Below are positions 1-6,665 of a stretch of 30,472 bases of DNA, in pieces. Position 1 is the stretch's first letter. Each line of letters starts with the position of its first letter. Source of the stretch: a virus; IMG/VR virus record IMGVR_UViG_3300050821_001459, positions 1 to 30,472 of that record, one strand, 5' to 3'. The position numbers and the translations under genes are program-made. The notes beneath the pieces are model-generated. The model ran no database searches. It had not been told where the DNA came from and worked only from the letters and a program-made list of their open reading frames with translations.

Positions 1-707
1 TCCCGAATCTGTCCGGCGACACTCTGGTACTGCCGGACACGATCGCCACGGGCGTTGTGCTCCAGGCCGCACCCGAGATTCACGGCAGCGTCGTCGACAT
101 TCCGACTCTGGCTGTCGCCTGGACGTGGAACGACGCAGCCAACGCGGCAACTACAGGCTGCAGCACTACGCAGTTCACGCTGATGTACCGTACCGAGCCT
201 GAGGACTCCGAAGGGCCAATCGCTCCCGGCGACCTCTTGCCAGTACTGAACGGAAGTAGCGGTACTCACGAAGGCATCTGCGCGAACCCGGGCACCTCGC
301 AGTACACTGAGGCGCACTGGTCCACCGCTACCGACACGCTGGCCGTCGTCGCGTCGCCGTTCAACGGCCTGGAGGCCGATCAGACCACGGTTGCGTTGTA
401 CCCTTGCGCGTTCTACAGCAAGGTTACGTTCCTGGACGCGGGTATTGGCGTGGACGCTACTAACGGTACCGACGCAGGGAACCTGCCAACCGGAACCGTA
501 TTCGGCTACACCCGCAACGGACTGACCGAGCCCGCTGGCTTCAACGTTGGCGGTAAGGCTGGCTCGCGAATTCCGTTCGACCTGTTCCCGACCGTTGACT
601 TCCTGGCGACCACCAACGGTGGCGCTCCTTCGGTCACCAACCCGGCCACGATGACTCCATCATCGCTGCCGAAGCCCAGCTCGGACTTTACGGTTACCGC
701 ACCGTAG
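1..707 (+). CDS. Unknown protein, 3' part only (5' end outside window)
   Basis: The reading frame is open from base 3 to the TAG at 705-707 with no stop upstream, so this is the C-terminal part (about 234 residues) of a longer protein. An internal GTG at 57 is available but there is no reason to prefer it. The protein is rich in Thr, Ala, Gly, Pro and Asn, has few charged residues and ends in a Ser/Thr/Pro-rich tail, which is the composition of an exposed beta-sheet structural or secreted protein. No catalytic motif or membrane segment is visible. It lies upstream of a cell-wall enzyme on the same strand and far from the minus-strand tail genes. A virion decoration or fibre protein is possible, but I do not recognise the family. 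Confidence 0.6.
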   Translation, partial: PNLSGDTLVLPDTIATGVVLQAAPEIHGSVVDIPTLAVAWTWNDAANAATTGCSTTQFTLMYRTEPEDSEGPIAPGDLLPVLNGSSGTHEGICANPGTSQYTEAHWSTATDTLAVVASPFNGLEADQTTVALYPCAFYSKVTFLDAGIGVDATNGTDAGNLPTGTVFGYTRNGLTEPAGFNVGGKAGSRIPFDLFPTVDFLATTNGGAPSVTNPATMTPSSLPKPSSDFTVTAP

Positions 708-937
708 TGCTAGCTGTAGCAGTGTGGGACGTAGTAGCACTGGTCCTAGTGCTGCTCGCAGCAGGACATGGCCTCTGGGCCACACTCACAGAACAGTATT
801 AGTCCTTCTAGGTCGAGCTGGGAACTGATCAGCCCAGCTCGGCATAGAGGTCCTAATAATGGAGGTGATGCGTATCGGCAAGTATAAACGGGGGCCCGCC
901 TGGTTGGCAGGCGGGAGGCTACAGTTAGGAAGAGGTA
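708..937. other. Non-coding stretch with several hairpins
   Basis: No convincing gene is seen in these 230 bases. They hold an inverted repeat at 736-741/748-753, a long hairpin at 797-858 (listed separately), and a perfect 8-bp stem with a 5-base loop at 895-902/908-915. None is followed by a T run, so classical terminators are not supported. A 28-codon ORF (868-954) begins at an ATG only two bases after GGAGG and runs into the next gene. It could be a leader peptide, but the spacing is too short for a good ribosome site. The stretch probably separates the transcript of the first gene from the next one. Confidence 0.5.
797..858. repeat. Long imperfect hairpin before the LysM gene
   Basis: A perfect 9-bp inverted repeat (CGAGCTGGG at 814-822 with CCCAGCTCG at 833-841, loop of 10) is extended outward by TCTA/TAGA and by TATTAG (797-802) with CTAATA (853-858), with internal loops between. 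It sits about 80 bases before the start codon at 938, ahead of a GGAGG at 861-865. It could be a transcript-end or 5'-leader structure. There is no T tract. Confidence 0.5.
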
Positions 938-1747
938 ATGTCTTCCAATGGTAAGCATGCAAAACCCGAAGCAAGGCCACATCGCGGCAAATCGTTCAGT
1001 AACGCGCTCAAGCAGTACTCTGTCTTCAGCGTATTCCCACTCGCGCTAGTCGCCATTGTCACGCTAGCTGCCACTCTCCTTAGCCCTGAGAGTCAGACGC
1101 CAGTCGCTCCGCACGGTATCGAAACCGTGGCAGTGAGCACACCGGCTCCTCTAACGTGGAAGCACCCTCAGTTCCATCAGCAGATCGCGATAGCTCCGAT
1201 CCGCTACCCGTACACCTACGTAGTTCGGAAGGGCGATACGCTTGACGGCATAGCCAAGAGAGTTTACGGCCGTGCAGATGCGTGGACGCTGATCTACTTC
1301 AGCAACCACCTGCACGGCATTACGATCTTCGTCGGCAACAAGCTCAAGATCGTTAGGCTCGTAGGCAGTCCACCCGCGCCCCCCGTACTGGCACAAGCTT
1401 CCACAGGGCACAAGGCTACCCAGGCAGTGACAGCGACTGTACAAACCTCGGAGCCGCCTGTCGGCTCGGTTGAGTCGTACGCGGAGGGAATAGTAGGCGC
1501 AGCGCAGTTCTCATGCTTGCTCCCTCTCTGGAATGAAGAAAGCAGCTGGAACGTATACGCAAGTAATCCTGGCTCTGGAGCGTACGGTATACCGCAAGCG
1601 CTTCCGGGGAGTAAGATGGCCTCCGCAGGAGCGGACTGGGCCACGAACCCCTATACGCAAGTGAGGTGGGGCATAGGTTACATAGATAGTCAATACGGCA
1701 GCCCATGTGGAGCATGGGAACACGAACAGGCGGACGGATGGTACTAA
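938..1747 (+). CDS. Membrane-anchored LysM / transglycosylase-like cell-wall protein
   Basis: A 269-residue protein starts at ATG 938 behind GAAGAGG. Residues 1-28 are polar and basic, and 29-49 form one hydrophobic segment (signal anchor). A LysM peptidoglycan-binding domain follows at about 94-140 (VVRKGDTLDGIAKRVYG), then a Pro/Ala/Thr linker. The C-terminal domain (about 185-269) has the WNEESSWN core with Glu200 as likely acid, followed by AYGIPQALPGSKM and CGAWEHEQADGWY. That pattern is typical of secreted actinobacterial transglycosylase or aggregation-promoting-factor-like proteins. Cys193 and Cys257 could form a disulfide. It probably cleaves or remodels host peptidoglycan from outside the membrane. 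A virion-independent lysis accessory, or a captured host gene, are both possible. The domain call is firm; its role in infection is inferred. Confidence 0.8.
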   Translation: MSSNGKHAKPEARPHRGKSFSNALKQYSVFSVFPLALVAIVTLAATLLSPESQTPVAPHGIETVAVSTPAPLTWKHPQFHQQIAIAPIRYPYTYVVRKGDTLDGIAKRVYGRADAWTLIYFSNHLHGITIFVGNKLKIVRLVGSPPAPPVLAQASTGHKATQAVTATVQTSEPPVGSVESYAEGIVGAAQFSCLLPLWNEESSWNVYASNPGSGAYGIPQALPGSKMASAGADWATNPYTQVRWGIGYIDSQYGSPCGAWEHEQADGWY

Positions 1748-1748
1748 T

Positions 1749-2243
1749 TTGAGTTGGGACAAGCAGAAGAACGTAACAGTCGACACAACCGAGCACCCGG
1801 GCAAGGACGCGTTCGAAATCGAACCTCCCCCTCCGATTGATGAGGAGGCAGAGAAGGCTTCGACCGACGCGTTCTCACAGGCTGAAATTACAGCTCTTCG
1901 ACGGGTCGTCGACGAGAAGAACGAGCGAATTCGGGAGCTTGAGGGCGACGCTCTCCGGGTCGACAGAAGGGTCCAGACTCTCGAACAGCAGCGCAATCAG
2001 TACAGTGACGAGATCAGTCACCTGAGGCTAGCGTGGACCAGGTTCAGCCAGAAGATTTGGGACGACGTCACACACATCGTTAACAACCAGCTAATGGAAG
2101 CGCTCGACGAGCGTGATGCTGGTCATGTTCAGCAGCTCTGTCTCAACATCGCAATTCCCGTTGGCGTCCTCGGCGTTGGCGAGAACATCATGAAGACAGA
2201 GGAGGCGCACGCCGCAGGCGCCACGCGTAGCGATCTTTTCTGA
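1749..2243 (+). CDS. Coiled-coil protein of unknown function
   Basis: About 164 residues, with TTG 1749 chosen as start because it clears the end of the previous gene at 1747. A GTG at 1707 would add 14 residues but overlap by 41 bases, and neither start has a strong ribosome site. The N-terminus is acidic and Pro-rich (FEIEPPPPIDEEAE). A long heptad-like helix follows (EITALRRVVDEKNERIRELEGD onward) and runs through two arginine- and glutamine-rich turns. The C-terminal part has a short hydrophobic patch (IAIPVGVLGVG). No enzyme motif is seen. Immediately after the stop comes the structured element at 2247. Confidence 0.6.
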   Translation: MSWDKQKNVTVDTTEHPGKDAFEIEPPPPIDEEAEKASTDAFSQAEITALRRVVDEKNERIRELEGDALRVDRRVQTLEQQRNQYSDEISHLRLAWTRFSQKIWDDVTHIVNNQLMEALDERDAGHVQQLCLNIAIPVGVLGVGENIMKTEEAHAAGATRSDLF

Positions 2244-2246
2244 TTC

Positions 2247-2326
2247 CTGAACGTCCGGTGCTGCCAGTTAGCTACCCCCGAGCGAAGGTAGCAGGCGAGC
2301 TACCGTCTGACAGCACCGGGCTTTGA
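2247..2326 (+). ncRNA. Structured intercistronic element, copy 1
   Basis: It begins four bases after a stop codon. The outer stem CCGGTGCTG (2255-2263) pairs with CAGCACCGG (2311-2319), extends downward by T-G and G-C, and continues inward past one mismatch with CAG/CTG. Inside, GGTAGC (2287-2292) can pair either with GCTACC at 2271-2276 or with GCTACC at 2299-2304, so two exclusive inner hairpins are possible. The left flank CTGAACGTCCG and the right flank CGGRCTTTGA also occur around the hairpin at 8443-8509, although the stem and loop sequences differ. No T run follows. It may be an RNA processing site, an attenuator or a terminator; the function is unknown. Confidence 0.55.
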
Positions 2327-2343
2327 AGGATCAAGGAGGAACC

Positions 2344-2538
2344 GTGAAAATTGTGTGTGTAGTATTCGGCCTAGTCGAGTTCGTTATTCGCATTGCACTC
2401 TGCATAGTTATAACACCATTCTGTCTCCTAGGACTCATTATACTACTTGTCGCAATGGCCGACGTGAACATAGACACTAGCGAGGAACTGAGGCTGCTAC
2501 TCACTCCCATACTATGGAGCAAGTCCTGGCTAGGCTAA
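2344..2538 (+). CDS. Small membrane protein
   Basis: A 64-residue protein starts at GTG 2344, four bases after a strong AGGAGG (2334-2339); a TTG at 2323 would read through the ribosome site and was rejected. Most of residues 3-42 is hydrophobic (VCVVFGLVEFVIRIALCIVI, then TPFCLLGLIILLVAMA), giving one long or two close membrane helices. A short polar C-terminus ends in a second hydrophobic stretch (LLLTPILW). Its size and topology would suit a small holin-like or superinfection-type membrane protein, but no family is recognised. Confidence 0.6.
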   Translation: MKIVCVVFGLVEFVIRIALCIVITPFCLLGLIILLVAMADVNIDTSEELRLLLTPILWSKSWLG

Positions 2539-2550
2539 GGAGGAGGAGTA

Positions 2551-2781
2551 ATGAAAGTTGGCAGATGGACAAACCCACTAGCAAAAAATCACAATATCGC
2601 CGTTCCTCCAAAACATAAGGAGCTTTGGCGTGACTTCTGCTTGTACGTCTTGGACCAAGACTGTTCGGTCACGGAGCTAGTTACCGAAGCGATCAATGCG
2701 TATGAACCCTTTTGCGAGTGGCGTCGCATGCTAGAGAGTCTAGGAGACGGCAGTGCCATACCACGCAGCCATTCCCGCTAG
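2551..2781 (+). CDS. Small hypothetical protein, possible DNA-binding fold
   Basis: A 76-residue protein follows a very strong AAGGAGGAGG site. The middle part (PPKHKELWRDFCLYVLDQDCSVTELVTEAINAY) reads like the helix-helix of a ribbon-helix-helix type regulator, with a basic N-terminus (MKVGRWTNPLAKNH). This is a resemblance only; no clear family signature is present. Its end overlaps the start of the next gene by 29 bases, which suggests translational coupling. Confidence 0.5.
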   Translation: MKVGRWTNPLAKNHNIAVPPKHKELWRDFCLYVLDQDCSVTELVTEAINAYEPFCEWRRMLESLGDGSAIPRSHSR

Positions 2782-3055
2782 AAGTATGGGTGACTTTACC
2801 ATAATGGTCAACTCGAAACAGCCGGACCGCAAAGAACGTCACCACTCTGGACAGATCAACTTCAAGGACTCTGGCGTATCATCTATTCTATCAGAACAGG
2901 ATGGCTACGACACACAAAGAGTCCTTGCAGGCATCGCGTTTGAGCTAGTCAGTTTCCACTGTAAAGGAACCCTTAACGCAGACAAGCTTATGACCATCCA
3001 ACGTGTTAAGGCCGTCCTTGCTACGGTCGGTCTCGACCAAGTCTTGACACCGTAA
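2753..3055 (+). CDS. Hypothetical protein
   Basis: 100 residues from GTG 2753, chosen because AGGAG (2742-2746) lies six bases upstream inside the preceding gene. ATG 2786 and ATG 2804 are possible later starts without such a site. The protein is soluble and mixed in charge, with a C-terminal helical stretch (LNADKLMTIQRVKAVLATVG). No motif is recognised. Its TAA overlaps the ATG of the next small gene by one base (TAATG). Confidence 0.5.
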   Translation: MPYHAAIPARSMGDFTIMVNSKQPDRKERHHSGQINFKDSGVSSILSEQDGYDTQRVLAGIAFELVSFHCKGTLNADKLMTIQRVKAVLATVGLDQVLTP

Positions 3056-3222
3056 TGGACGTACCAAGGTGTCCGCGATGCGGAGGCGTACATCCAGAAA
3101 TGTACGAACCTGCCTGGTACGACGATTACGATGACGAGAATTACCCACACGACCCGCCAGACACAAGCCCTGTGGTTTCTCTTGCTATTCAGGGTACCGG
3201 TCTTACAGTGTCGGGAAAATAA
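3055..3222 (+). CDS. Small zinc-ribbon-like protein
   Basis: A 55-residue ORF begins at the ATG in TAATG, coupled to the gene before it. It starts MDVPRCPRCGG, with a CxxC knuckle at residues 6 and 9. A very acidic, Tyr/Asp-rich stretch follows (WYDDYDDENY), and the end is a short hydrophobic tail. Only one CxxC pair is present, so a metal site would need His13, His32 or a partner. I do not recognise it. Confidence 0.5.
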   Translation: MDVPRCPRCGGVHPEMYEPAWYDDYDDENYPHDPPDTSPVVSLAIQGTGLTVSGK

Positions 3223-3242
3223 GGAACATGGGTGGAACGCTA

Positions 3243-3272
3243 TTGACTTTCCTATGTTACCCGCGGTATAAT
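3243..3272 (+). promoter_or_regulatory. sigma70/HrdB-type promoter
   Basis: TTGACT at 3243-3248 and a perfect TATAAT at 3267-3272 are separated by 18 bases, in the only real gap (3223-3298) of this part of the window. The first start codon downstream is GTG 3299 with AAGGAG at 3284-3289. This promoter could drive the long plus-strand unit toward 22 kb. The sequence from the -10 (TATAATTAATCTA) recurs almost exactly at 22346. Confidence 0.75.
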
Positions 3273-3298
3273 TAATCTATCAGTAAGGAGCAAACAAA

Positions 3299-3481
3299 GT
3301 GGCTGACGTGAGCGAGAAGTGTTCACTGACCGAGCTCAAGGAGTACTTCGAGTCAGATGGAGGTCACAAGGTAGTAGCCGCCGAAGTTATGGCGCTCAAG
3401 CAAGATCCGCACACCAAGGAAAAGCTTCCAGACTACGACCAGATCGCCATTGGCATTGGTAACGGCTCGTTCACGTACTAG
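3299..3481 (+). CDS. Small hypothetical protein
   Basis: A 60-residue, mainly acidic protein is the first gene after the promoter at 3243-3272, started by GTG 3299 behind AAGGAG. The sequence (SLTELKEYFESDGGHKVVAA onward) suggests a helix followed by a mixed region ending in GIGNGSFTY. No membrane segment, Cys cluster or family motif is visible. As the first gene downstream of a strong promoter it is probably highly expressed. Confidence 0.6.
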   Translation: MADVSEKCSLTELKEYFESDGGHKVVAAEVMALKQDPHTKEKLPDYDQIAIGIGNGSFTY

Positions 3482-3489
3482 GAGGACAC

Positions 3490-3957
3490 GTGTCTACTGT
3501 TCCCATTCGTATCGTTAACGACAGCGTCGTAATTCGCGGCCTTGTCGACAACGAGGCAACAGTGTTCGTTCTCGATACAGGCGATGCAATTGGTCCCGTC
3601 TTTAATCAGGCGGACGCGTTCCGGCTCGGCTTGGAAGAGGGAACAGAGGAAGGCGTCTCGGGCGCTGGTGGTGCATCTAACGTCTATCAGACGACCGCTA
3701 GCATAACGTTTGACGACATGCACTTCCCGTTCGAGACTTGTGCGATTGACACTAGTCTTCAAGGTCAGTCACTTATGGGACTTCCCTTCTTCCTTCGGAC
3801 GTGTAGCAAGATGGAGTTCGACTTTGACGCACGCAAGCTCACGCTCACGTCGAAGCCTACTCCGCTTCCGAAGTCACAGCCACTTCCCGGCGCACAGGAA
3901 AACTTTCAGCCCGCCCACGCAGCCGAGCCTCCAGAGCTCGCCGAACCCACTGCGTGA
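3490..3957 (+). CDS. Retropepsin-like aspartic protease domain protein
   Basis: 155 residues from GTG 3490 behind GGAGGA at 3481-3486. The N-terminal half reads VRGLVD-like beta strands followed by VFVLDTGDA, the Asp-Thr-Gly active-site motif at residues 29-31. The later SLMGLPFF matches the hydrophobic-Gly psi-loop partner motif of single-domain retropepsin-like proteases, which work as homodimers. Residues after about 120 form a Pro/Ala/Glu-rich tail. The likely role is proteolysis of a phage or host protein, but the substrate is unknown; the fold may also be used only for binding. A membrane protein gene follows at once. Confidence 0.65.
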   Translation: MSTVPIRIVNDSVVIRGLVDNEATVFVLDTGDAIGPVFNQADAFRLGLEEGTEEGVSGAGGASNVYQTTASITFDDMHFPFETCAIDTSLQGQSLMGLPFFLRTCSKMEFDFDARKLTLTSKPTPLPKSQPLPGAQENFQPAHAAEPPELAEPTA

Positions 3958-3982
3958 GTTCCTCAGGACAAGGAACGCTTCG

Positions 3983-4468
3983 ATGGCTACAACTAGTGCC
4001 CCCGTTAGTGGTAAGGCCTACGGCGCCTTTATCGGAACAGCTCTTCTTGGCGTAGTCACGTTTATTCTGACTACGTATGTTCCCTACTTCCACCATGTAC
4101 TTCCTCCCACTCTCGCGCAACTGCTTCCGGTACTCTGCGGAGCTATAGGTGCATTCGCAGGGGCCTGGTTCGTCAAGCACCAAGTCACCCCAGCAGAACT
4201 CGAAGTGGCCGTTACAAACCTGGAAAAGATGTACGCTGCGGTTCATCCTCTGACTGAGGTCAAGGGCGAGCTAGTAAGCTTTACACCTCAGCAGCCAGGC
4301 CACTATAAGTTGGAGTTCTCTCGCGGTGGTGGCGTAGGTGGCGCTACAGGTAGTCCTAGCCGTGTATCAACTCAGTACCCGTACGCTGACGATCCAATTC
4401 CGCCTGAGCTCACCCCGAATCCGATCACCACTTCTGGCGGTGCTACTCCTCCGGATTCAGGCCAGTGA
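3983..4468 (+). CDS. Two-helix membrane protein, holin candidate
   Basis: 161 residues starting at ATG 3983 (MATTSAPVSGK) with AAGGA eight bases upstream; the frame is open further left but that part overlaps the protease gene and is shadow sequence. Two hydrophobic helices lie at about 10-33 (AFIGTALLGVVTFILTTYVP) and 43-63 (LLPVLCGAIGAFAGAWF), separated by a short turn with FHH. A soluble C-terminus follows that is Gly/Pro/Thr-rich and ends in low-complexity sequence. This topology fits a phage holin or holin-like protein. It is not next to the main endolysin, so the role is inferred. Its TGA overlaps the next GTG. Confidence 0.55.
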   Translation: MATTSAPVSGKAYGAFIGTALLGVVTFILTTYVPYFHHVLPPTLAQLLPVLCGAIGAFAGAWFVKHQVTPAELEVAVTNLEKMYAAVHPLTEVKGELVSFTPQQPGHYKLEFSRGGGVGGATGSPSRVSTQYPYADDPIPPELTPNPITTSGGATPPDSGQ

Positions 4469-5679
4469 GCGACGCGTACGTCGAAGACCTCCTCGCCCGT
4501 AAGGTTACGCACGAGGTACACACTTCTGTTCGGAGATCCTTTCGCGGCTGTCGTAGACGCTGGAACTGGATTTTCCAAGACAACCTCTACCCACCCACTA
4601 CTGCTAAACCTCTCGAATTTGGTGTTGCGTTTCACGTCGCCATGGAGGTACTTTTCTGTCCCACGACGTGGAGATTTAATCACATGGTCCTTGGCGCTCT
4701 TGCCGAAAAGGCATTCGTAGAGACCTGTGAGAAGCAGCGCCAGGAGTACCTCGCAAACAAAGACCTCTACGTGCTTGAGGACGATGAGCAACACGACTAC
4801 GACGAACGGATAGCTCTCGGCCGAGGAATGATCAGGTACTTCGTCGAGAAGCAGCTCCCAGCAATTCAGAGAGAATTCGTACCTACTCACGTGGAGGTTA
4901 GCTTCGATGTACCGCTCTACGGAGACGACGGTAAGATCCTACTATGCAAGTGTAAGTCGTGTCGCGTGGCTTTTGCTAAAGCAGGTGGGGGCCGATGGAA
5001 AGGCAACCCGGTTGTTTTTTCTGGGCGTGTCGATCTCATTGTTCACGATATGGCAGGCTACTACTGGGTCTGGGATTGGAAGTCCGCAGCAAGTCTAGTT
5101 TCCGATATTGAGATGTACCTAGAACTAGACGATCAAGTCGTTGGCTACGTATATGCACTCCGAAGAGGACTAGGTCTTAACATACGAGGATTCATCTATC
5201 ACGAACAGCGTAAGGCATTTCCAGAGCCTCCAGAACAGAACAAGTTCGTACGCCTGGGTCGCAAGTACAGCATAAGCAAGCAGCAAGCAACTGACTACGA
5301 CACCTACAGCGAATACGTTGCTGAGCATGATAAAGAAGCATTCGAAGTAGGATTGTACGACGAGTTCCTAGACTTCCTTAGGAACGAAGGAATCATTTTC
5401 TATCGCAGATTCAAAATCTACAAGTCCGACTTCGAGCTAGAACAGTACGAGAAGAACCTAGTCGCTGAAACCCTAGACATGATTGACCCAAACGTTAGGA
5501 TCTACCCAACACCGGGTCGCTTCTCTTGTGGCGGATGCGCCTACAAGGAACCCTGTCTCAGTATGAATGCAGGACAGGACTATGAGTATACGCTCCAGAC
5601 TATGTTCGTACAACAGGAACCCTACTACAGACGTAACTTGCCACTCAGCACCGAAAGAGGATCCTTGAGTGCAGATTAA
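4465..5679 (+). CDS. Cas4/RecB-like PD-(D/E)XK nuclease with Cys cluster
   Basis: 404 residues, GTG start in a GTGA overlap. The N-terminus has SFRGCRRRWNW (Cys29), the hallmark first Cys of Cas4/AddB-type iron-sulphur nucleases, then FGVAFHVAME (His57, Glu61). The active site is GRVDLIV (Asp190) and WDWKSA (Asp204-x-Lys206). Cys355, Cys358 and Cys364 near the C-terminus complete a four-Cys Fe-S set with Cys29. An extra Cys triplet (161, 163, 166) in the middle may form a small zinc knuckle. Such enzymes resect double-strand ends for recombination and replication, and the Sak4-like ATPase and ssDNA-binding protein downstream fit that role. Confidence 0.85.
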   Translation: MSDAYVEDLLARKVTHEVHTSVRRSFRGCRRRWNWIFQDNLYPPTTAKPLEFGVAFHVAMEVLFCPTTWRFNHMVLGALAEKAFVETCEKQRQEYLANKDLYVLEDDEQHDYDERIALGRGMIRYFVEKQLPAIQREFVPTHVEVSFDVPLYGDDGKILLCKCKSCRVAFAKAGGGRWKGNPVVFSGRVDLIVHDMAGYYWVWDWKSAASLVSDIEMYLELDDQVVGYVYALRRGLGLNIRGFIYHEQRKAFPEPPEQNKFVRLGRKYSISKQQATDYDTYSEYVAEHDKEAFEVGLYDEFLDFLRNEGIIFYRRFKIYKSDFELEQYEKNLVAETLDMIDPNVRIYPTPGRFSCGGCAYKEPCLSMNAGQDYEYTLQTMFVQQEPYYRRNLPLSTERGSLSAD

Positions 5680-5881
5680 ATGGTCGGAAGAGGCTACCCG
5701 AGAACTACTTCGAATAAGTAACATAGATCAGGATGCTGCACTGGAGGTGCTAACACGCCTGCAGGCAGGGCAAGGAGCCAAGGATGCCGCTGGACAGAAT
5801 CTTCTCAGCAGGAAGCCTAGCCAAAGCGTACGTCGAAATAGCCGAGTGGTACGGAAAGCACACTCTCGACGTGGACGCTAG
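5669..5881 (+). CDS. Small protein with RelE/ParE-like N-terminus
   Basis: 70 residues from GTG 5669, seven bases after AGAGGA. It overlaps the nuclease by 11 bases and the next gene by 98. The N-terminal 35 residues (MQIKWSEEATRELLRISNID onward) read like the first strand and helix of a RelE/ParE toxin fold. The rest, which lies mostly in the overlap, is Ser/Arg-rich and does not continue that fold. No antitoxin gene is adjacent. It is either a truncated relic or an unrelated small protein; the good ribosome site argues that it is translated. Confidence 0.4.
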   Translation: MQIKWSEEATRELLRISNIDQDAALEVLTRLQAGQGAKDAAGQNLLSRKPSQSVRRNSRVVRKAHSRRGR

Positions 5882-6665
5882 AGAGATCCTAGTTCCATTC
5901 TCTGGCTTCGGACGCATGGCTTCTGCTATGTGCACTGACAATGCTAACACTGTAGTTTGTGACTACCAGCACTTGCACACCGCAATTATCCTTGGCATCT
6001 TTGCTGCTCCTAACTACGTGACGTATGTAGACAAGCCGCGTTTCCATATGGGCCAAGCAGTTAATGGCAACCTGCGAATTAGAGACATTGATCAGCGCAG
6101 TGCAGGCTTTATCGACTGGGTAGTCAAGAACGGCTCGCTACTAGACAAAGCGTGTCTTGGAATGTCAATTCCAGGACAGACCATGCGTGGGTGGCTTACA
6201 CAGTGGACAGGAAGCTTCGACAAGTTTTGGACCAAGTTCGAGAAGACTCGAGAGGAGTGCAAGCCCTACATTTCGATGCCAGGTAAGTGGCATTGTGTTG
6301 AGAATGACTTCTTCAGGATGGACAGTATCCTCGAAGACGCGCACTTCGACGTAGTAGCTATAGACCCGCCACGTCTCACTAGTGGCAAGGATGGGTACAC
6401 AACAGGCAGCTGGGCTCGACTAAACCAAGTTCTAGGTGGTCATGCTGTTGTTAAGCCTTGGACGAGGAGAAACTACTTTAGCCTCCTACACCTAGTCATG
6501 AACGTTGACTGCAACTACGTACTATTTAGCTGGACAAAAGGCGATCCAGCAACTGAGGACGTTAAGAAACTTGTACTCTCGTATGGAACTTTGGAAGACG
6601 AACAACGCTGGGATGCGTACCAGAAGGAAATCTACAGCTGGCGGATTAAGAAAGGCGAGAAGTGA
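5784..6665 (+). CDS. Divergent DNA methyltransferase-like protein (paralog A)
   Basis: 293 residues from ATG 5784 behind AAGGAG (5770-5775). An AdoMet-binding-like motif I, VPFSGFGR (37-44), is followed by an acidic residue after the next strand (VVCDYQ, Asp60). A catalytic-type motif IV appears as AIDPPR (192-197). The order I then IV and the F-x-G-x-G form recall D12/Dam-type adenine methyltransferases, but DPPR lacks the aromatic residue of DPPY. It is clearly related to the protein at 11581-12465 (shared blocks AGFxDWV, DKACLG, RRN and EDVKK). Probable target is DNA; N6-adenine methylation is the default guess, but action on a modified base is open. Confidence 0.6.
   Translation: MPLDRIFSAGSLAKAYVEIAEWYGKHTLDVDAREILVPFSGFGRMASAMCTDNANTVVCDYQHLHTAIILGIFAAPNYVTYVDKPRFHMGQAVNGNLRIRDIDQRSAGFIDWVVKNGSLLDKACLGMSIPGQTMRGWLTQWTGSFDKFWTKFEKTREECKPYISMPGKWHCVENDFFRMDSILEDAHFDVVAIDPPRLTSGKDGYTTGSWARLNQVLGGHAVVKPWTRRNYFSLLHLVMNVDCNYVLFSWTKGDPATEDVKKLVLSYGTLEDEQRWDAYQKEIYSWRIKKGEK

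Noticed and set aside
1416-1996. Minus-strand ORFs opposite the LysM and coiled-coil genes
   Set aside because: They overlap recognised plus-strand genes, lack ribosome sites and show Arg/Ser-rich shadow composition.
2247-2326. A tRNA gene
   Set aside because: The length and stem suggested one at first, but there is no TpsiC arm or GTTCGA-like loop, and the stem has more than seven pairs.
3710-3982. Upstream extension of the membrane protein at 3983
   Set aside because: It overlaps the protease gene and is Arg/Ser-rich shadow sequence; ATG 3983 has AAGGA at the right distance.
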